A stretch of DNA of 64,000 bases from Noviherbaspirillum soli (GCF_015352955.1 NZ_JACYOX010000027.1:22598-86597); one strand, 5' to 3'; counted from the stretch's first letter, positions 46,885-57,478 are shown. The notes: generated by a model not told the origin, from the letters alone. A program made the numbers and translations.

Positions 46885-47412
46885 GTATGAGCCCGATAAA
46901 AATGAAACGCAGTCTGCGCGGCTGTCATGGACCCTGGGTAGCCCGGGAAGCTGCCATGACATGCGTGCGGCGTTCGGATGGCTGCGATGTCAAGCGCCAT
47001 CGCAGTGCCCGCCTATGGCTCCGGGCAGTCGTGGCGGTTGGCGGACCGGGTTCCAGGGGGCATAGAAGAGCGTTGGGGACGAATCTGGATCACAGGTTCC
47101 TTGCTGCGTGGAGCAGAGCAGGGCAAGCCGGGTCCATTGCCGTCCCATGCCGCCAGGCGCAAGAACTCATGGTTGGCTCTTCCAGGCGAAGCTGTGTTGC
47201 ACCGCTGGCCGATGCTTGCGCAGGCTGCAGGTATGCGCCATGTCCGGACGCTCGCTCGGTCCGGATTCATCGCTCAAGAGGTGAGTATGGCTACCGGTCG
47301 CGTCTTCCGCTACGGCAGCCCAGTGCTGATGCCGTCTGTCTGTTCGGCAGTGGAAAGGGGAGGGGCAGGAGAGACAGGGCTGCGTTTTCCGCCCTGTCTC
47401 GCAGCCTGTGGT
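46885..47412. other. Long intergenic region upstream of the Sel1 gene
   Basis: 528 bases. No coding frame carries a ribosome binding site or a family motif, although several chance frames are open. A perfect 10-bp inverted repeat GAGACAGGGC (47371-47380) / GCCCTGTCTC (47391-47400) lies just after the stop of the leftward alcohol dehydrogenase gene and probably ends or stabilises its transcript, but it lacks a T-run. The promoter of the Sel1 gene must also be here. Confidence 0.5.
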
Positions 47413-48579
47413 CTACAAGGCGGCAGCGTAGATCGCCCGCGCGTCGGCGCGTTGCAGTTCGCGCGGATTGTTGACGAGCAGCCGGGTCTGCAGCATCGCG
47501 TTGTCGGCCAGGCGGTCGAGGTCGGATTCGGTGATGCCGACTTGGCGTAGCGTGGTTTCAATGCCTACCCGCTTGGCGAGCTCTTCCACCGCGACGATCA
47601 GCGATTGGCTGCGGGCCTCGTCGCTGCCCTGGGCGCCTGGCGCGACGATATCGGCCAGTTCGGCATAGCTGGTCGCGGCATGGCTGGCATTGAAGCGCAG
47701 CACATGCGGCAGCACCAGCGCGTTGGACAAGCCGTGCGGCACGTGGAATATGCCGCCAATCGGATAAGCAAGCGCATGCACCGCGGCGACGGGCGCGTTG
47801 GAGAACGCCTGGCCGGCCAGCATGGCACCAAGCAGCATCGCCTGCCTTGCCTCCAGGTTGCCGCCATCCTCACAGGCAACAACAAGATTTCTAGAAAGCA
47901 ACTTGAGTGCCTCCCGGGCAAGCATGTCGGAAAGCGCATTTTTCTTGTGCCGAGTGGTATAGGCTTCGATCGCATGCACCATCGCGTCGATGCCGGTGGC
48001 GGCGGTGACCTTGGGCGGCAGGCCGACCGTCAAGGCGGCGTCCAGGATAGCCAGGTCGGCATACAGCTTGGGAGACACCACGCCCATCTTGGTTGTCTCG
48101 CCTGTCGTCACGATGGAAATCGGTGTCACCTCGGAGCCGGTGCCGGCGGTGGTGGGGATCTGCACCAGGGGCAAGCGCTGTCCCTGGACATTGCCTATGC
48201 CATACATGCTGGACAGCGGCTGGTCGCCGCCGGCCAGGATCGAAATCAGTTTGGCGACGTCCATCGAACTGCCGCCGCCAAAGCCGATGACAATGTCTGC
48301 CCCATACTGTCTGGCGCTGTCCGCTGCTTGCAGCACGATGTGTTCCGGTGGATCCGCCAGGACATCGGAATACGTCTCTACCTGTATGCCGGCGTCGGTC
48401 AGGCTCGCTCTGGGAGCGTCGATCAGGCCTGTCCCGAGGAAGCCCCGGTCTGTCACGATCAGGGCTTTTTTGACATTCGGGAATTGTTGTCTGAGCAGTG
48501 TCCCAAGTTTCTGCACTGCGCCTGTCTCGCAGACAATGTTGGGTACGGTGCTGAAGGTAAATGTGTTGTAAGTGTTCAT
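47413..48579 (-). CDS. Iron-containing alcohol dehydrogenase
   Basis: 388 residues, group III (iron-dependent) alcohol dehydrogenase. NAD-binding GFGGGSSMDVAKLI, and metal ligands in the GIDAMVHAIEAY region and the GIFHVPHGLSNALVLPHV segment with its two His. Substrates of the family include 1,3-propanediol, lactaldehyde, butanol and 4-hydroxybutyrate. ATG 48579 has AAGGAGA seven bases upstream. It is divergent from the TSUP gene at 48693. Confidence 0.9.
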   Translation of the reverse strand: MNTYNTFTFSTVPNIVCETGAVQKLGTLLRQQFPNVKKALIVTDRGFLGTGLIDAPRASLTDAGIQVETYSDVLADPPEHIVLQAADSARQYGADIVIGFGGGSSMDVAKLISILAGGDQPLSSMYGIGNVQGQRLPLVQIPTTAGTGSEVTPISIVTTGETTKMGVVSPKLYADLAILDAALTVGLPPKVTAATGIDAMVHAIEAYTTRHKKNALSDMLAREALKLLSRNLVVACEDGGNLEARQAMLLGAMLAGQAFSNAPVAAVHALAYPIGGIFHVPHGLSNALVLPHVLRFNASHAATSYAELADIVAPGAQGSDEARSQSLIVAVEELAKRVGIETTLRQVGITESDLDRLADNAMLQTRLLVNNPRELQRADARAIYAAAL

Positions 48580-48692
48580 GTCGTCTCCTTGTCCGACGAT
48601 TGTAGCAAGATGACATGCACCGGGCGAACTGCTAAGGTGCCTGTCTTTTTGCCCGGCAGCCTGGGCGTTTCCATCAAGAAGAGCAACAAGAC

Positions 48693-49457
48693 ATGACGGA
48701 TTACCTGGTGCTGGCGGCGGCTGCCTTTCTTGCCGGATTGATCGACGCAGTGGTCGGCGGGGGAGGGTTGATACAGATACCGGCCCTGTTTTCCACCTTG
48801 CCATCGGTGGCGCCGGCAACGCTGCTGGGAACGAGCAAGCTGGCCGGTATCTGGGGTACGGGCGCTGCGGCAGTCAACTTCGCTCGCCGCATCACTATCC
48901 AGTGGTCGACTGCGGCGCCTGCGGCAGCGGCGGCTTTTGTGCTGTCCTTCCTGGGCGCTTATACGGTCACGAAAATTCCGCCCGACTTCATCCGTAAGTT
49001 GCTGCCTTTTATTCTGGTGGCCGTAGCAATCTACACGCTGAAGAAAAAAGACCTTGGCACGCACCATGCTCCCATCCATGCAGGCTGGCAGGAGAAATGG
49101 CTGGCTGTAATGATTGGAGGAGGCATCGGTTTTTACGACGGCTTCTTCGGCCCCGGCACGGGCAGCTTCCTTGTCTTCCTTTTTGTACGTGTCTTCGGGT
49201 ACAACTTCCTGAGCGCGGCTGCGGTGTCCAAGATTGTCAACGTAGCCTGTAACCTTGCGGCGCTGCTCTGGTTCGGATACAGCGGCCATTTGCTGTGGAA
49301 GTTAGGGATCATGATGGCGCTGTTGAATGTTTGTGGTTCGCTGATTGGAAGCAAGCTGGCGTTGCAGTACGGCAGCGGATTCGTCCGAAAGATCTTCCTG
49401 TTCGTTGTCAGCGCATTGATTCTGAAGACAGGATATGACGCATTTCTGCTCCACTGA
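48693..49457 (+). CDS. TSUP-family (TauE/SafE) membrane protein
   Basis: 254 residues, the second TSUP protein of the window (the first is at 7519) and only distantly similar. Half-repeat motifs: AAFLAGLIDAVVGGGGLIQI and MIGGGIGFYDGFFGPGTGSF, as in YfcA-type members. The substrate is unknown. It lies just before the parS sites and mnmG. Confidence 0.85.
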   Translation: MTDYLVLAAAAFLAGLIDAVVGGGGLIQIPALFSTLPSVAPATLLGTSKLAGIWGTGAAAVNFARRITIQWSTAAPAAAAAFVLSFLGAYTVTKIPPDFIRKLLPFILVAVAIYTLKKKDLGTHHAPIHAGWQEKWLAVMIGGGIGFYDGFFGPGTGSFLVFLFVRVFGYNFLSAAAVSKIVNVACNLAALLWFGYSGHLLWKLGIMMALLNVCGSLIGSKLALQYGSGFVRKIFLFVVSALILKTGYDAFLLH

Positions 49458-49459
49458 CA

Positions 49460-49475
49460 GGTTTCACGTGAAACA
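49460..49475. promoter_or_regulatory. parS site 1
   Basis: GGTTTCACGTGAAACA: one base from the universal parS consensus TGTTTCACGTGAAACA. ParB (encoded at 53654) should load here and slide along the DNA to segregate origins. It lies three bases after the TSUP stop and 20 bases from parS site 2. Confidence 0.9.
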
Positions 49476-49495
49476 AAAACCGACCCGAATCTGTC

Positions 49496-49511
49496 TGTTT
49501 CACGTGAAACA
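49496..49511. promoter_or_regulatory. parS site 2 (perfect)
   Basis: TGTTTCACGTGAAACA, a perfect 16-base match to the consensus, about 90 bases upstream of mnmG. Paired with site 1 by a 20-base spacer. Confidence 0.95.
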
Positions 49512-49558
49512 AAGGACAAACATCTGCGCCATCGAAGCGACGTCGAAAGAAAAGACTC

Positions 49559-49564
49559 TATAAT
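49559..49564 (+). promoter_or_regulatory. Likely -10 element of the mnmG promoter
   Basis: TATAAT at 49559-49564, 35 bases before the mnmG ATG. No good -35 at standard spacing; parS site 2 lies about 50 bases upstream, so ParB loading might affect this promoter. Confidence 0.45.
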
Positions 49565-49598
49565 CTCGCCTCTGTTCATCGTCTCCCCGAGGCGCACA

Positions 49599-51533
49599 AT
49601 GCTATTTCCCACTGAATTTGATGTCATCGTCGTCGGCGGCGGTCATGCCGGCACCGAAGCTGCACTGGCTGCGGCACGCATGGGTCAGAAGACCCTGCTG
49701 CTGACCCACAATATTGAAACCCTCGGCCAGATGTCCTGCAACCCGTCCATCGGCGGTATCGGCAAGGGCCACCTGGTGAAGGAAGTCGATGCCATGGGCG
49801 GCGCAATGGCAATCGCCACCGACGAAGCCGGCATCCAGTTTCGCATCCTGAATTCCTCCAAAGGCCCAGCCGTTCGTGCCACGCGCGCGCAGGCCGACCG
49901 CATCCTGTACAAGCAGGCCATCCGTTCGCGCCTGGAAAACCAGCCCAACCTCTGGCTCTTCCAGCAGGCCGTGGATGACCTGATGGTGGAAGGCGATCGC
50001 GTCGTCGGCGCCGTGACCCAGGTTGGCATCCGTTTCCGTAGCCGTGCAGTGGTGCTGACAGCCGGAACTTTCCTCGACGGAAAAATCCATGTCGGCCTGA
50101 ATAATTACTCCGCTGGACGAGCAGGCGATCCGCCTGCGGTGTCGCTGTCGGCCCGGCTGAAGGAATTGAAGCTGCCGCAAGGCCGGCTTAAAACCGGCAC
50201 GCCGCCCCGTATCGATGGCCGCAGCATCGACTTTGCCCGCCTGACAGAACAGCCAGGCGATCTCGATCCCGTGCCGGTTTTCTCGGTCATGGGAAATGCG
50301 GCCATGCATCCACGGCAGGTGCCGTGCTGGGTCACTCACACCAATGCCCGTACCCATGATGTGATTCGCGGCGGCCTAGACCGCAGCCCGATGTACACCG
50401 GCGTCATCGAAGGTGTTGGTCCGCGTTATTGCCCGTCGATCGAAGACAAGATCCATCGCTTCGCGGACAAGGAATCGCACCAGATTTTCCTGGAGCCGGA
50501 AGGCCTGACGACCAACGAGTTCTACCCCAACGGTATTTCGACCAGCCTGCCGTTCGACGTGCAGCTTGAACTGGTGCGGTCCATGATCGGCCTGGAAAAT
50601 GCGCACATCCTGCGGCCGGGTTACGCGATCGAATACGACTACTTCGACCCCCGTGGCTTGAAGGCCTCGCTTGAAACCCGCGTGATCCAGGGCCTGTTCT
50701 TCGCGGGCCAGATCAATGGCACGACCGGATACGAAGAGGCTGCCGCGCAAGGTATGCTGGCCGGCCTCAACGCTGCGTTGCAAACCCAGGGCAGGGAGGC
50801 ATGGACGCCAAGGCGCGATGAAGCCTATCTCGGCGTGCTGGTCGACGACCTGATTACCCAGGGCGTGATGGAGCCGTATCGCATGTTCACCAGCCGTGCC
50901 GAGTTCCGCCTCAGCCTGCGCGAGGACAATGCCGACATGCGCCTGACCGAAATCGGCCGCAAGCTGGGCTGCGTCGGCGATGCGCAATGGCAGGCATTCG
51001 AAGAAAAACGCGAAGCTGTTTCACGTGAAATCGAGCGTCTCAAGTCGACCTGGGTCAGCCCCAAGCTGGTTGCTGGACTGGAAGCGGAGCGGGTGCTCGG
51101 CAAGGCAATGGAACGCGAGTACAACCTTGCCGACCTGTTGCGCCGGCCGAATGTGAACTACGAATCATTGATGTCCATGCAGTCAGTTGACGGAAGGAAG
51201 TTCTCTGCGGAACAACCTCTCGCCGACGCTGTGCGCGAACAGATCGAAATCCAGCTGAAATATGCTGGCTATATTGATCGCCAGGCCAAGGAAGTGGAGC
51301 GTCATGAACACTTCGAAAACCTGAAGCTGCCGTCCGAACTGGACTACATGCAGGTCAAGGCGCTGTCGATGGAAGTGCGGCAGAAGCTGAACAAGCATAG
51401 ACCGGAGACGCTGGGCCAGGCATCCCGCATCGCAGGCGTTACGCCTGCGGCGATTTCTCTGCTTCTGGTGCATCTCAAGAAAGGCGGATTCCGGGAGTTC
51501 TCGGCAGCGCCGGCCGGAACCAGCGCGTCATGA
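49599..51533 (+). CDS. mnmG: tRNA uridine-5-carboxymethylaminomethyl(34) synthesis enzyme MnmG
   Basis: 644 residues. FAD-dependent partner of MnmE (2505) in modifying U34 of tRNA. N-terminal FAD motif [36 protein letters not shown], and the C-terminal helical domain ([19 protein letters not shown]). A third parS-like site is embedded in the coding sequence (51017-51032). Its stop overlaps rsmG by four bases. In many bacteria the origin lies next to this gene. Confidence 0.97.
   Translation: MLFPTEFDVIVVGGGHAGTEAALAAARMGQKTLLLTHNIETLGQMSCNPSIGGIGKGHLVKEVDAMGGAMAIATDEAGIQFRILNSSKGPAVRATRAQADRILYKQAIRSRLENQPNLWLFQQAVDDLMVEGDRVVGAVTQVGIRFRSRAVVLTAGTFLDGKIHVGLNNYSAGRAGDPPAVSLSARLKELKLPQGRLKTGTPPRIDGRSIDFARLTEQPGDLDPVPVFSVMGNAAMHPRQVPCWVTHTNARTHDVIRGGLDRSPMYTGVIEGVGPRYCPSIEDKIHRFADKESHQIFLEPEGLTTNEFYPNGISTSLPFDVQLELVRSMIGLENAHILRPGYAIEYDYFDPRGLKASLETRVIQGLFFAGQINGTTGYEEAAAQGMLAGLNAALQTQGREAWTPRRDEAYLGVLVDDLITQGVMEPYRMFTSRAEFRLSLREDNADMRLTEIGRKLGCVGDAQWQAFEEKREAVSREIERLKSTWVSPKLVAGLEAERVLGKAMEREYNLADLLRRPNVNYESLMSMQSVDGRKFSAEQPLADAVREQIEIQLKYAGYIDRQAKEVERHEHFENLKLPSELDYMQVKALSMEVRQKLNKHRPETLGQASRIAGVTPAAISLLLVHLKKGGFREFSAAPAGTSAS
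51017..51032. promoter_or_regulatory. parS-like site 3, inside mnmG
   Basis: TGTTTCACGTGAAATC, 14 of 16 consensus bases, the two mismatches at the 3' end. It codes for part of AVSREI in MnmG. It lies 1.5 kb from sites 1 and 2 and 2.6 kb before parB, a natural place for a weaker ParB site. Confidence 0.7.
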
Positions 51534-52198
51534 GGGTGCCGGCATTCGACCGTCCCGCACTTTCCGCCCAACTGGAAAAAGGCATCGCGGCGCTGTCGCT
51601 GACCCTGACCCAGGCGCAGGTGGAAAAGCTGCTCGACTATCTTGCCTTGCTGGCGAAATGGAACGCGGTCTACAACCTGACCGCGGTACGCGATCCGGCG
51701 CAGATGGTGGTGCAGCATCTTCTCGATTCCCTTGCCGCGATGCCGGCATTCAGCGGAGCGAACCGGGTGCTCGACGTTGGATCGGGTGGCGGGCTGCCGG
51801 GCATGGTGCTGGCGATCTGGGCGCAGGAAGCTGCGCCCGGCATGCGGGTCGACATGATAGACACTGTGCACAAGAAGACCGCGTTCCTGACCCAGGTAAA
51901 GGCCGAACTTGGCCTGGGCAACGTGACCGTGCACACGGGCAGGGTAGAGGCGTTGCAGGTGGCCGAGCCTTATGACGTGATCACCTCCCGCGCTTTTGCC
52001 GATCTGTCCGACTTCGTCAACTGGGCTGGTCATCTGCTTGCGCCGGGCGGCCGCTTCATTGCGATGAAGGGCGTGGCCGCCAGCGAAGAAACCGACCGGT
52101 TGCCTGCTGAATGGCGCGTTGAGAAAAAGCAGCCGCTGCATGTGCCGGGACTGGACGCCGAACGGCACCTGGTCTTCATCGCCAGGGCAGGGGAGTAA
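51530..52198 (+). CDS. rsmG: 16S rRNA (guanine527-N7)-methyltransferase RsmG
   Basis: 222 residues. SAM-binding motif [18 protein letters not shown], then [15 protein letters not shown]. It methylates G527 in 16S rRNA; loss gives low-level streptomycin resistance in other bacteria. ATG overlaps the mnmG stop (ATGA), so the pair is translationally coupled. Confidence 0.95.
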   Translation: MRVPAFDRPALSAQLEKGIAALSLTLTQAQVEKLLDYLALLAKWNAVYNLTAVRDPAQMVVQHLLDSLAAMPAFSGANRVLDVGSGGGLPGMVLAIWAQEAAPGMRVDMIDTVHKKTAFLTQVKAELGLGNVTVHTGRVEALQVAEPYDVITSRAFADLSDFVNWAGHLLAPGGRFIAMKGVAASEETDRLPAEWRVEKKQPLHVPGLDAERHLVFIARAGE

Positions 52199-52205
52199 GG
52201 CCAGC

Positions 52206-52835
52206 ATGCTTGCGCCGTTACCGTTCATGGGCATCTCCGATGTGTGGCAACTCATTCTTGCCGCCATGGTGTTTCTGATGCTGCCAGGTCCGGGAACCTT
52301 CTGCGTGCTCACATGCACCGCGCGCAACGGCGTGCGCGGTGGCTTCGCCTCGGTCGCCGGGCTGATGTTGGCCGACGCCATGCTGATGTTGCTGGCCGCC
52401 CTCGGCGTGGCGGCGCTGCTCAAAGCCAACCCCCTGGCATTCCAGGCACTGCAGTATCTGGGCGCGGCTTACCTGGCCTGGCTGGGCATCCGGCTGCTAT
52501 TCGCCAGGGAAGCAGCGAGCGGCGTGGTGCCATTTTCGAGCGCCGCTGACTTCCGGCGTGGCTTCCTGGTCACCAGCATCAATCCCAAGGCCATTGTGTT
52601 TTATATGGCGTTTTTTCCGCTGTTCATCGATCCGGCCACGCATCGCAGCGGCCTGACCTTCGCGGTGATGGCTGCCATCATTGCCAGCTGCACGCTGTTC
52701 TACTGCAGCTTGCTGGTCTTGATCGGCAATGCCGCCGCGTCGCGCCTGAAACAGCATCGCGGACTGGCCCGCCTGGCCAACCGGGCGGCTGGCCTGTTCC
52801 TGATTGGCTTCGGCATCAAACTCACAACCAACTGA
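52206..52835 (+). CDS. LysE/RhtB-family exporter
   Basis: 209 residues, six hydrophobic segments, LysE/RhtB (amino-acid and derivative efflux) family: LILAAMVFLMLPGPGTFCVL with the conserved PGP, and FLVTSINPKAIVFYMAFFPL in the second half. It sits between rsmG and parA in the same direction, an insertion seen in several betaproteobacteria. ATG 52206 is used; ATG 52227 would start nearer the first helix. Export substrate unknown. Confidence 0.85.
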   Translation: MLAPLPFMGISDVWQLILAAMVFLMLPGPGTFCVLTCTARNGVRGGFASVAGLMLADAMLMLLAALGVAALLKANPLAFQALQYLGAAYLAWLGIRLLFAREAASGVVPFSSAADFRRGFLVTSINPKAIVFYMAFFPLFIDPATHRSGLTFAVMAAIIASCTLFYCSLLVLIGNAAASRLKQHRGLARLANRAAGLFLIGFGIKLTTN

Positions 52836-52842
52836 AAAATCC

Positions 52843-53613
52843 ATGGCCAGAATATTTTGTGTCGCAAATCAAAAGGGCGGAGTGGGAAAGACCACCACCG
52901 CGGTGAATCTGGCAGCCGGACTGGCCAAGCTCGGCCAGCGCGTGCTGCTGGTCGATCTCGATCCGCAGGGCAATGCGACCATGGGTGCCGGCATCAACAA
53001 GGCTGAACTGGATGGTTCCATCTACGAAGTGCTGGTCGGCCTGGCGGATGTGGTCGCCTGCCGCAAGCAGTCGGAAGCCGGCCGCTTCGATGTGCTGCCG
53101 GCCAATCGCGAACTGGCCGGCGCCGAAGTGGAAATGGTCGAGCTGGACAACCGGGAAAAGCGGCTGAAGCTGGCGCTGGCGGCCGTCGATGCCGACTATG
53201 ACTTCATGCTGATTGATTGCCCGCCGGCACTATCGATGCTGACCCTGAACGGCCTGTGTGCCGCCCATGGCGTGATCATCCCGATGCAGTGCGAATACTA
53301 TGCGCTGGAGGGTTTGTCGGATCTGGTCAATACCATCAAGAAAGTCCACGCCAAGCTCAATCCGGATCTGCGCATCATCGGGCTGCTGCGGGTGATGTTC
53401 GATCCACGGATGACACTCTCGCAGCAGGTATCGGCCCAGCTTGAACAGCACTTTGGCGACAAGGTATTCAAGACCATCATTCCCCGTAACGTGCGTCTGG
53501 CCGAAGCGCCTTCCTATGGCATGCCCGGTGTGAGCTTCGACCCCTCTTCCAAGGGGGCCCAGGCTTATGTCGCGTTCGGCGCCGAAATGGTCGAGCGGAT
53601 CAAGGGCTGGTAA
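52843..53613 (+). CDS. parA: Chromosome-partitioning ATPase ParA (Soj)
   Basis: 256 residues. MARIFCVANQKGGVGKTTTA has the deviant Walker A loop of the ParA/MinD class, DLDPQGNATMG the switch I segment and DFMLIDCPPALSML the Walker B. It binds DNA nonspecifically in the ATP form and moves ParB-bound origins. ATG 52843 is seven bases after the LysE-type stop; the frame begins upstream, at 52804, without support. It pairs with parB. Confidence 0.95.
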   Translation: MARIFCVANQKGGVGKTTTAVNLAAGLAKLGQRVLLVDLDPQGNATMGAGINKAELDGSIYEVLVGLADVVACRKQSEAGRFDVLPANRELAGAEVEMVELDNREKRLKLALAAVDADYDFMLIDCPPALSMLTLNGLCAAHGVIIPMQCEYYALEGLSDLVNTIKKVHAKLNPDLRIIGLLRVMFDPRMTLSQQVSAQLEQHFGDKVFKTIIPRNVRLAEAPSYGMPGVSFDPSSKGAQAYVAFGAEMVERIKGW

Positions 53614-53653
53614 GCCGACACGTATGCACTCATCAATGAAATGACGATCTGAC

Positions 53654-54532
53654 ATGGCGACTAAAAAAACCAAGGGCCTTGGACGCGGCCTTGACGCGCT
53701 GCTTGGCGGCTCTTCCGATGCCGCCGAGACTGAAACGCTGGCAGCCGGTACGCCATCCTCGCTGGCGATCGACAAGCTGCAGCCGGGCAAATACCAGCCG
53801 CGCACCCGCATGGACGAGGGCGCGCTGGCAGAACTGGCCGATTCGATTCGCGCACAGGGCCTGCTGCAGGCCATTCTGGTGAGGCCCGTGCCCGAGGCCG
53901 CCGGCCGTTATGAAATCATCGCCGGCGAACGTCGCTTCCGGGCAGCGCAACTCGCCGGTCTGGCGGAAGTGCCGGTGCTGGTCAAGAGCGTGGACGACCA
54001 TGCCGCGGCGGCGATGGCGCTGATCGAAAATATTCAGCGCGAGGATCTGAATCCACTGGAAGAAGCGCAGGGCATACAGCGGCTGATCTCCGATTTCGGA
54101 TTTACCCATGAGCAGGCGGCCGGCGCGGTCGGCCGCTCGCGCAGCGCCGTCTCGAATCTGCTGCGCCTGCTCAACCTGGCCCAGCCGGTGCAAACCATGC
54201 TGATGGCCGGCGACATCGACATGGGCCACGCGCGGGCCTTGCTGTCGGTTGACGCCGCCACGCAGATCAACCTGGCCAACATGATCATCGCGCGCCGGCT
54301 GTCGGTGCGCGAAGCGGAGAAGCTGGTCGCCCAGGCACAGGCCGAGGATCACCAGCAGAAACCGGCGCCACGTGAAAAGCCGCGGGACATCGTGCGCCTG
54401 GAGGAAGAGTTGTCGGACGCGCTCGCCACCCAGGTCGCCATCAAGGTCAGTGCGCGCAACAAGGGCCAGCTCGTCATCGATTTTGCCAACCTCGATGCCC
54501 TTGATGGCGTAATTGCACGGCTGCGTCGTTAA
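53654..54532 (+). CDS. parB: ParB/Spo0J chromosome-partitioning protein
   Basis: 292 residues. Start MATKKTKGLGRGLDALLGG is the Arg-finger-type ParA-stimulating tail. The CTP-binding motif GERRFRAAQLA and ENIQREDLNPLEEAQG follow, then the helix-turn-helix (SRSAVSNLLRLLNLAQPVQT) that reads parS. The C-terminal dimer domain is present. Three cognate parS sites are within 5 kb. It is 40 bases after parA, so one transcript. Confidence 0.95.
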   Translation: MATKKTKGLGRGLDALLGGSSDAAETETLAAGTPSSLAIDKLQPGKYQPRTRMDEGALAELADSIRAQGLLQAILVRPVPEAAGRYEIIAGERRFRAAQLAGLAEVPVLVKSVDDHAAAAMALIENIQREDLNPLEEAQGIQRLISDFGFTHEQAAGAVGRSRSAVSNLLRLLNLAQPVQTMLMAGDIDMGHARALLSVDAATQINLANMIIARRLSVREAEKLVAQAQAEDHQQKPAPREKPRDIVRLEEELSDALATQVAIKVSARNKGQLVIDFANLDALDGVIARLRR

Positions 54533-54694
54533 TCGTGCCGACTGGCAAACGACTCGAATGCACATGACCTTGCTGTTGTGTATCAGTCACGTAAAACTAC
54601 GGTAAGTGTTTACATGTTTGGCGATGTGTGATGCATAACCGATGATCCCGTGCTTTTAGCGCACGTTGAGCGCGATTTCAGTGCAAGTAAACGT

Positions 54695-54724
54695 TTGACG
54701 CCGCGGAAAGAATAATCTTATAAT
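54695..54724 (+). promoter_or_regulatory. Sigma-70 promoter of the atp operon
   Basis: TTGACG (54695-54700) and perfect TATAAT (54719-54724) with an 18-base spacer. It lies about 110 bases upstream of atpI in the 305-base gap after parB. No gene is seen in the rest of that gap. Confidence 0.75.
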
Positions 54725-54837
54725 CCCGTGGCTTCAGAAATCGCACTCCATCCGCAAGCCTTTTGCATTTCACACGAACCACACGGCCCGTACCGCGACT
54801 CGCAAGAGCCCAACGGGTTGCATGAGTCTGGACAAGT

Positions 54838-55176
54838 ATGCTTCGCCTGGTCCTTCTGCAACTGTTGACTACGGTCCTGGCTGGCGCCGTGGCTGGAATG
54901 CTGGGCGGAATCCACGCACTGATTTCCGCATTGCTGGGTGGGTTGTGTTGTGTGGTGCCGAACGGTTTGCTCGCGCTGCGCTTGTACTCGAATGCGCGCC
55001 GATCACAAGCTGTCAATCCGATGTCGTTTTTCATCGGTGAATTTATAAAGATTGCACTGACCATCGCATTGTTGGCTGCGGTGGCCTGGCTGTACCGCGA
55101 CTTGAACTGGCTGGCGCTGATCGCCGCTTTCATCGTGGCACTGAAAAGTTACATCATCTTATTATTTAGGCACTGA
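54838..55176 (+). CDS. atpI: F0F1 ATP synthase assembly protein AtpI
   Basis: 112 residues, four membrane segments ([77 protein letters not shown]). AtpI helps assemble the c-ring and may carry Mg2+. It is first in the operon, as usual. Its stop is one base from the atpB ATG. Confidence 0.9.
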   Translation: MLRLVLLQLLTTVLAGAVAGMLGGIHALISALLGGLCCVVPNGLLALRLYSNARRSQAVNPMSFFIGEFIKIALTIALLAAVAWLYRDLNWLALIAAFIVALKSYIILLFRH

Positions 55177-55177
55177 C

Positions 55178-56023
55178 ATGGCGACTGAAACTGCTGCTGG
55201 GGCGGCTGCGGGGCATGCTGCTCCCACCGCTTCCGAATACATCGTCCACCATCTTGGACACTTCTCCACGCATCACCAGGAAAAAATCGTCGATTTTTCC
55301 ATTATCAACATGGACACGCTGTTCTGGTCCGTGGCTATGGGCATCGTCGGCTGCTTCGTGATGTACATGGCGGCGCGCCGCGCCACCGCCGGCGTTCCCG
55401 GCCGTCTGCAGGCATTCGTTGAAATGGTCGTCGAAATGGTCGACGACCAGGCCAAATCCATCGTGCATGGCGACCGCAGCTTCATCGCTCCGCTGGCGCT
55501 GACCGTGTTCGTCTGGGTTGCGCTGATGAATTCGCTGGATTTCCTGCCGGTCGACCTGTTTTCAAGCCTGTTCAGCGTACTGGGCATCGAGCATGTGTTC
55601 CCGCATCACCGCGTCGTGCCCACCGCCGACCTGAACGGCACCATGGGCATCGCCCTGGGCGTGCTGGTCCTGATGCTGTACTACAACGTGAAGATCAAGG
55701 GCGCTGGCGGCTTTATCCATGAACTGTTTGCCGCACCGTTCGGCATCTGGCTGGCACCGTTCAACCTGCTCCTCAACATCATCGAATTCGCCGCAAAAAC
55801 CGTATCGCTCGCGATGCGACTGTTCGGCAACATGTACGCCGGCGAGCTGCTGTTCCTGCTGATCGCTTTGCTTGGTTCGACTGCAACCGTGTTCGGTTTC
55901 GTTGGGCATGTAATTGCCGGTTCGATGTGGGCCATCTTCCACATTCTGATCGTGCTGTTGCAGGCGTTCATCTTCATGATGCTCACGCTGGTGTATCTCG
56001 GCCAGGCACATGAAGGCCATTGA
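55178..56023 (+). CDS. atpB: ATP synthase F0 subunit a
   Basis: 281 residues. Subunit a forms the proton half-channels against the c-ring. The essential Arg is Arg214 in [15 protein letters not shown]. The N-terminal 30 residues are Ala/Thr/Glu-rich and longer than in E. coli. [20 protein letters not shown] is the periplasmic loop. ATG 55178 lies one base after the atpI stop. Confidence 0.95.
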   Translation: MATETAAGAAAGHAAPTASEYIVHHLGHFSTHHQEKIVDFSIINMDTLFWSVAMGIVGCFVMYMAARRATAGVPGRLQAFVEMVVEMVDDQAKSIVHGDRSFIAPLALTVFVWVALMNSLDFLPVDLFSSLFSVLGIEHVFPHHRVVPTADLNGTMGIALGVLVLMLYYNVKIKGAGGFIHELFAAPFGIWLAPFNLLLNIIEFAAKTVSLAMRLFGNMYAGELLFLLIALLGSTATVFGFVGHVIAGSMWAIFHILIVLLQAFIFMMLTLVYLGQAHEGH

Positions 56024-56078
56024 TCCCCTGGATTGATGGCAAGCGGTAAAACTTTCTGATTCAACTTTTCGTTTTTAA

Positions 56079-56351
<273 letters not shown>

Positions 56352-56376
56352 TACGGTTCGACCGTCCTGATTCTCA

Positions 56377-56397
56377 TGCTGGAATAGGATTCCAGCA
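56377..56397 (+). other. Stem-loop in the atpE-atpF gap
   Basis: Perfect 9-bp stem TGCTGGAAT (56377-56385) / ATTCCAGCA (56389-56397) with a three-base loop and no T-run, so not a terminator. The position right after atpE fits an RNA-stabilising or processing element. Confidence 0.6.
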
Positions 56398-56423
56398 CTC
56401 GCCATTCTGAGAAGGAAACTACC

Positions 56424-56894
56424 ATGAACCTGAATGCAACCCTGTTTGCTCAGTTCGTGGTCTTCTTCATCCTGGCTGTCTTCACGATGAAATTCGTGTG
56501 GCCGCCGCTGATGAACGCGCTCGACGAGCGCGCCAAGAAGATCGCGGACGGTCTGGCTGCTGCCGAGCGCGGCAAGCTGGAAATGGCTGCCGCGGAAAAG
56601 CGCGTGCAGGCCGAACTGGCATCGGCGCACGACGCCGGCCAGAAGCGCATCGGCGACGCTGAAAAGCGTGCCCAGGCGATCATCGAAGAAGCAAAGCGGA
56701 CTGCCTCGGAAGAAGCAGCCCGTATTCTGGCTTCTGCCCGTTCGGATGCAGAACAGCAAGTCAGCCAGGCACGTGACGCACTGCGCGCCCAGGTGGCAAC
56801 GCTGGCAGTTCAGGGCGCCGAGCAGATCCTGAAGCGGGAAATCAACCCCGCCGCTCACGCCGATCTGTTGAACCAACTGAAGACCGAGCTGTAA
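56424..56894 (+). CDS. atpF: ATP synthase F0 subunit b
   Basis: 156 residues: one N-terminal membrane helix ([20 protein letters not shown]) then a long right-handed coiled coil. It joins F0 to F1 as the peripheral stalk with delta. Length matches E. coli subunit b. Two bases separate it from atpH. GAAGGAA precedes the ATG. Confidence 0.95.
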   Translation: MNLNATLFAQFVVFFILAVFTMKFVWPPLMNALDERAKKIADGLAAAERGKLEMAAAEKRVQAELASAHDAGQKRIGDAEKRAQAIIEEAKRTASEEAARILASARSDAEQQVSQARDALRAQVATLAVQGAEQILKREINPAAHADLLNQLKTEL

Positions 56895-56896
56895 TC

Positions 56897-57430
56897 ATGG
56901 CCGAACTCGCAACGATTGCCCGCCCCTACGCCGAGGCGCTGTTTCGCGTAGCCCAGTCCGGAAACATGGCGGCCTGGTCTGAAGTCGTTTCAGCCATGTC
57001 GTCGGTGGCTGCCAATCCTGACATGCAGGAACTGGCGCGCAACCCGAAGGCTTCCGATGAGCAGGTCGTCTCTACTTTTCTCGCCGCGCTGAACTCGCCT
57101 GCCAATGCCGAACTCAAAAACTTCGTCGGCATGCTGGTCGAAAACGGTCGCCTGGCGCTGCTGCCGGAAATCGCGCTGCAATTCCACGCATTGAAAAATG
57201 CGCAGGAAGGCGCGGCGGATGCGGAAATCGTGAGCGCGTTCGAGCTGACGCCGGCGCAGATAAACGACCTGGTTGCGACGCTGCAAAAGCGCTTCGGCCG
57301 CAACCTGAACCCGTCGGTAACCGTGGATAACTCGCTGATCGGTGGCGTGCGCGTCGTGGTTGGCGATGAAGTGCTCGACACGTCGGTGCGCGCCAAGCTG
57401 CAGCAGATGCAGACCGCACTGACCAGCTGA
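56897..57430 (+). CDS. atpH: ATP synthase F1 subunit delta
   Basis: 177 residues; family features [14 protein letters not shown] at the N-terminus and [20 protein letters not shown] near the C-terminus. It links the b stalk to the top of F1. Confidence 0.95.
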   Translation: MAELATIARPYAEALFRVAQSGNMAAWSEVVSAMSSVAANPDMQELARNPKASDEQVVSTFLAALNSPANAELKNFVGMLVENGRLALLPEIALQFHALKNAQEGAADAEIVSAFELTPAQINDLVATLQKRFGRNLNPSVTVDNSLIGGVRVVVGDEVLDTSVRAKLQQMQTALTS

Positions 57431-57478
57431 TCCGGCCCGCCTCGGCAAGCACGCAAGATATCTAAATTAGGAGTTAAC

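Noticed and set aside
46887..47474. 195-codon plus-strand frame upstream of the alcohol dehydrogenase
   Set aside because: Arg-rich chance frame, overlaps a certain gene, and no start signal.
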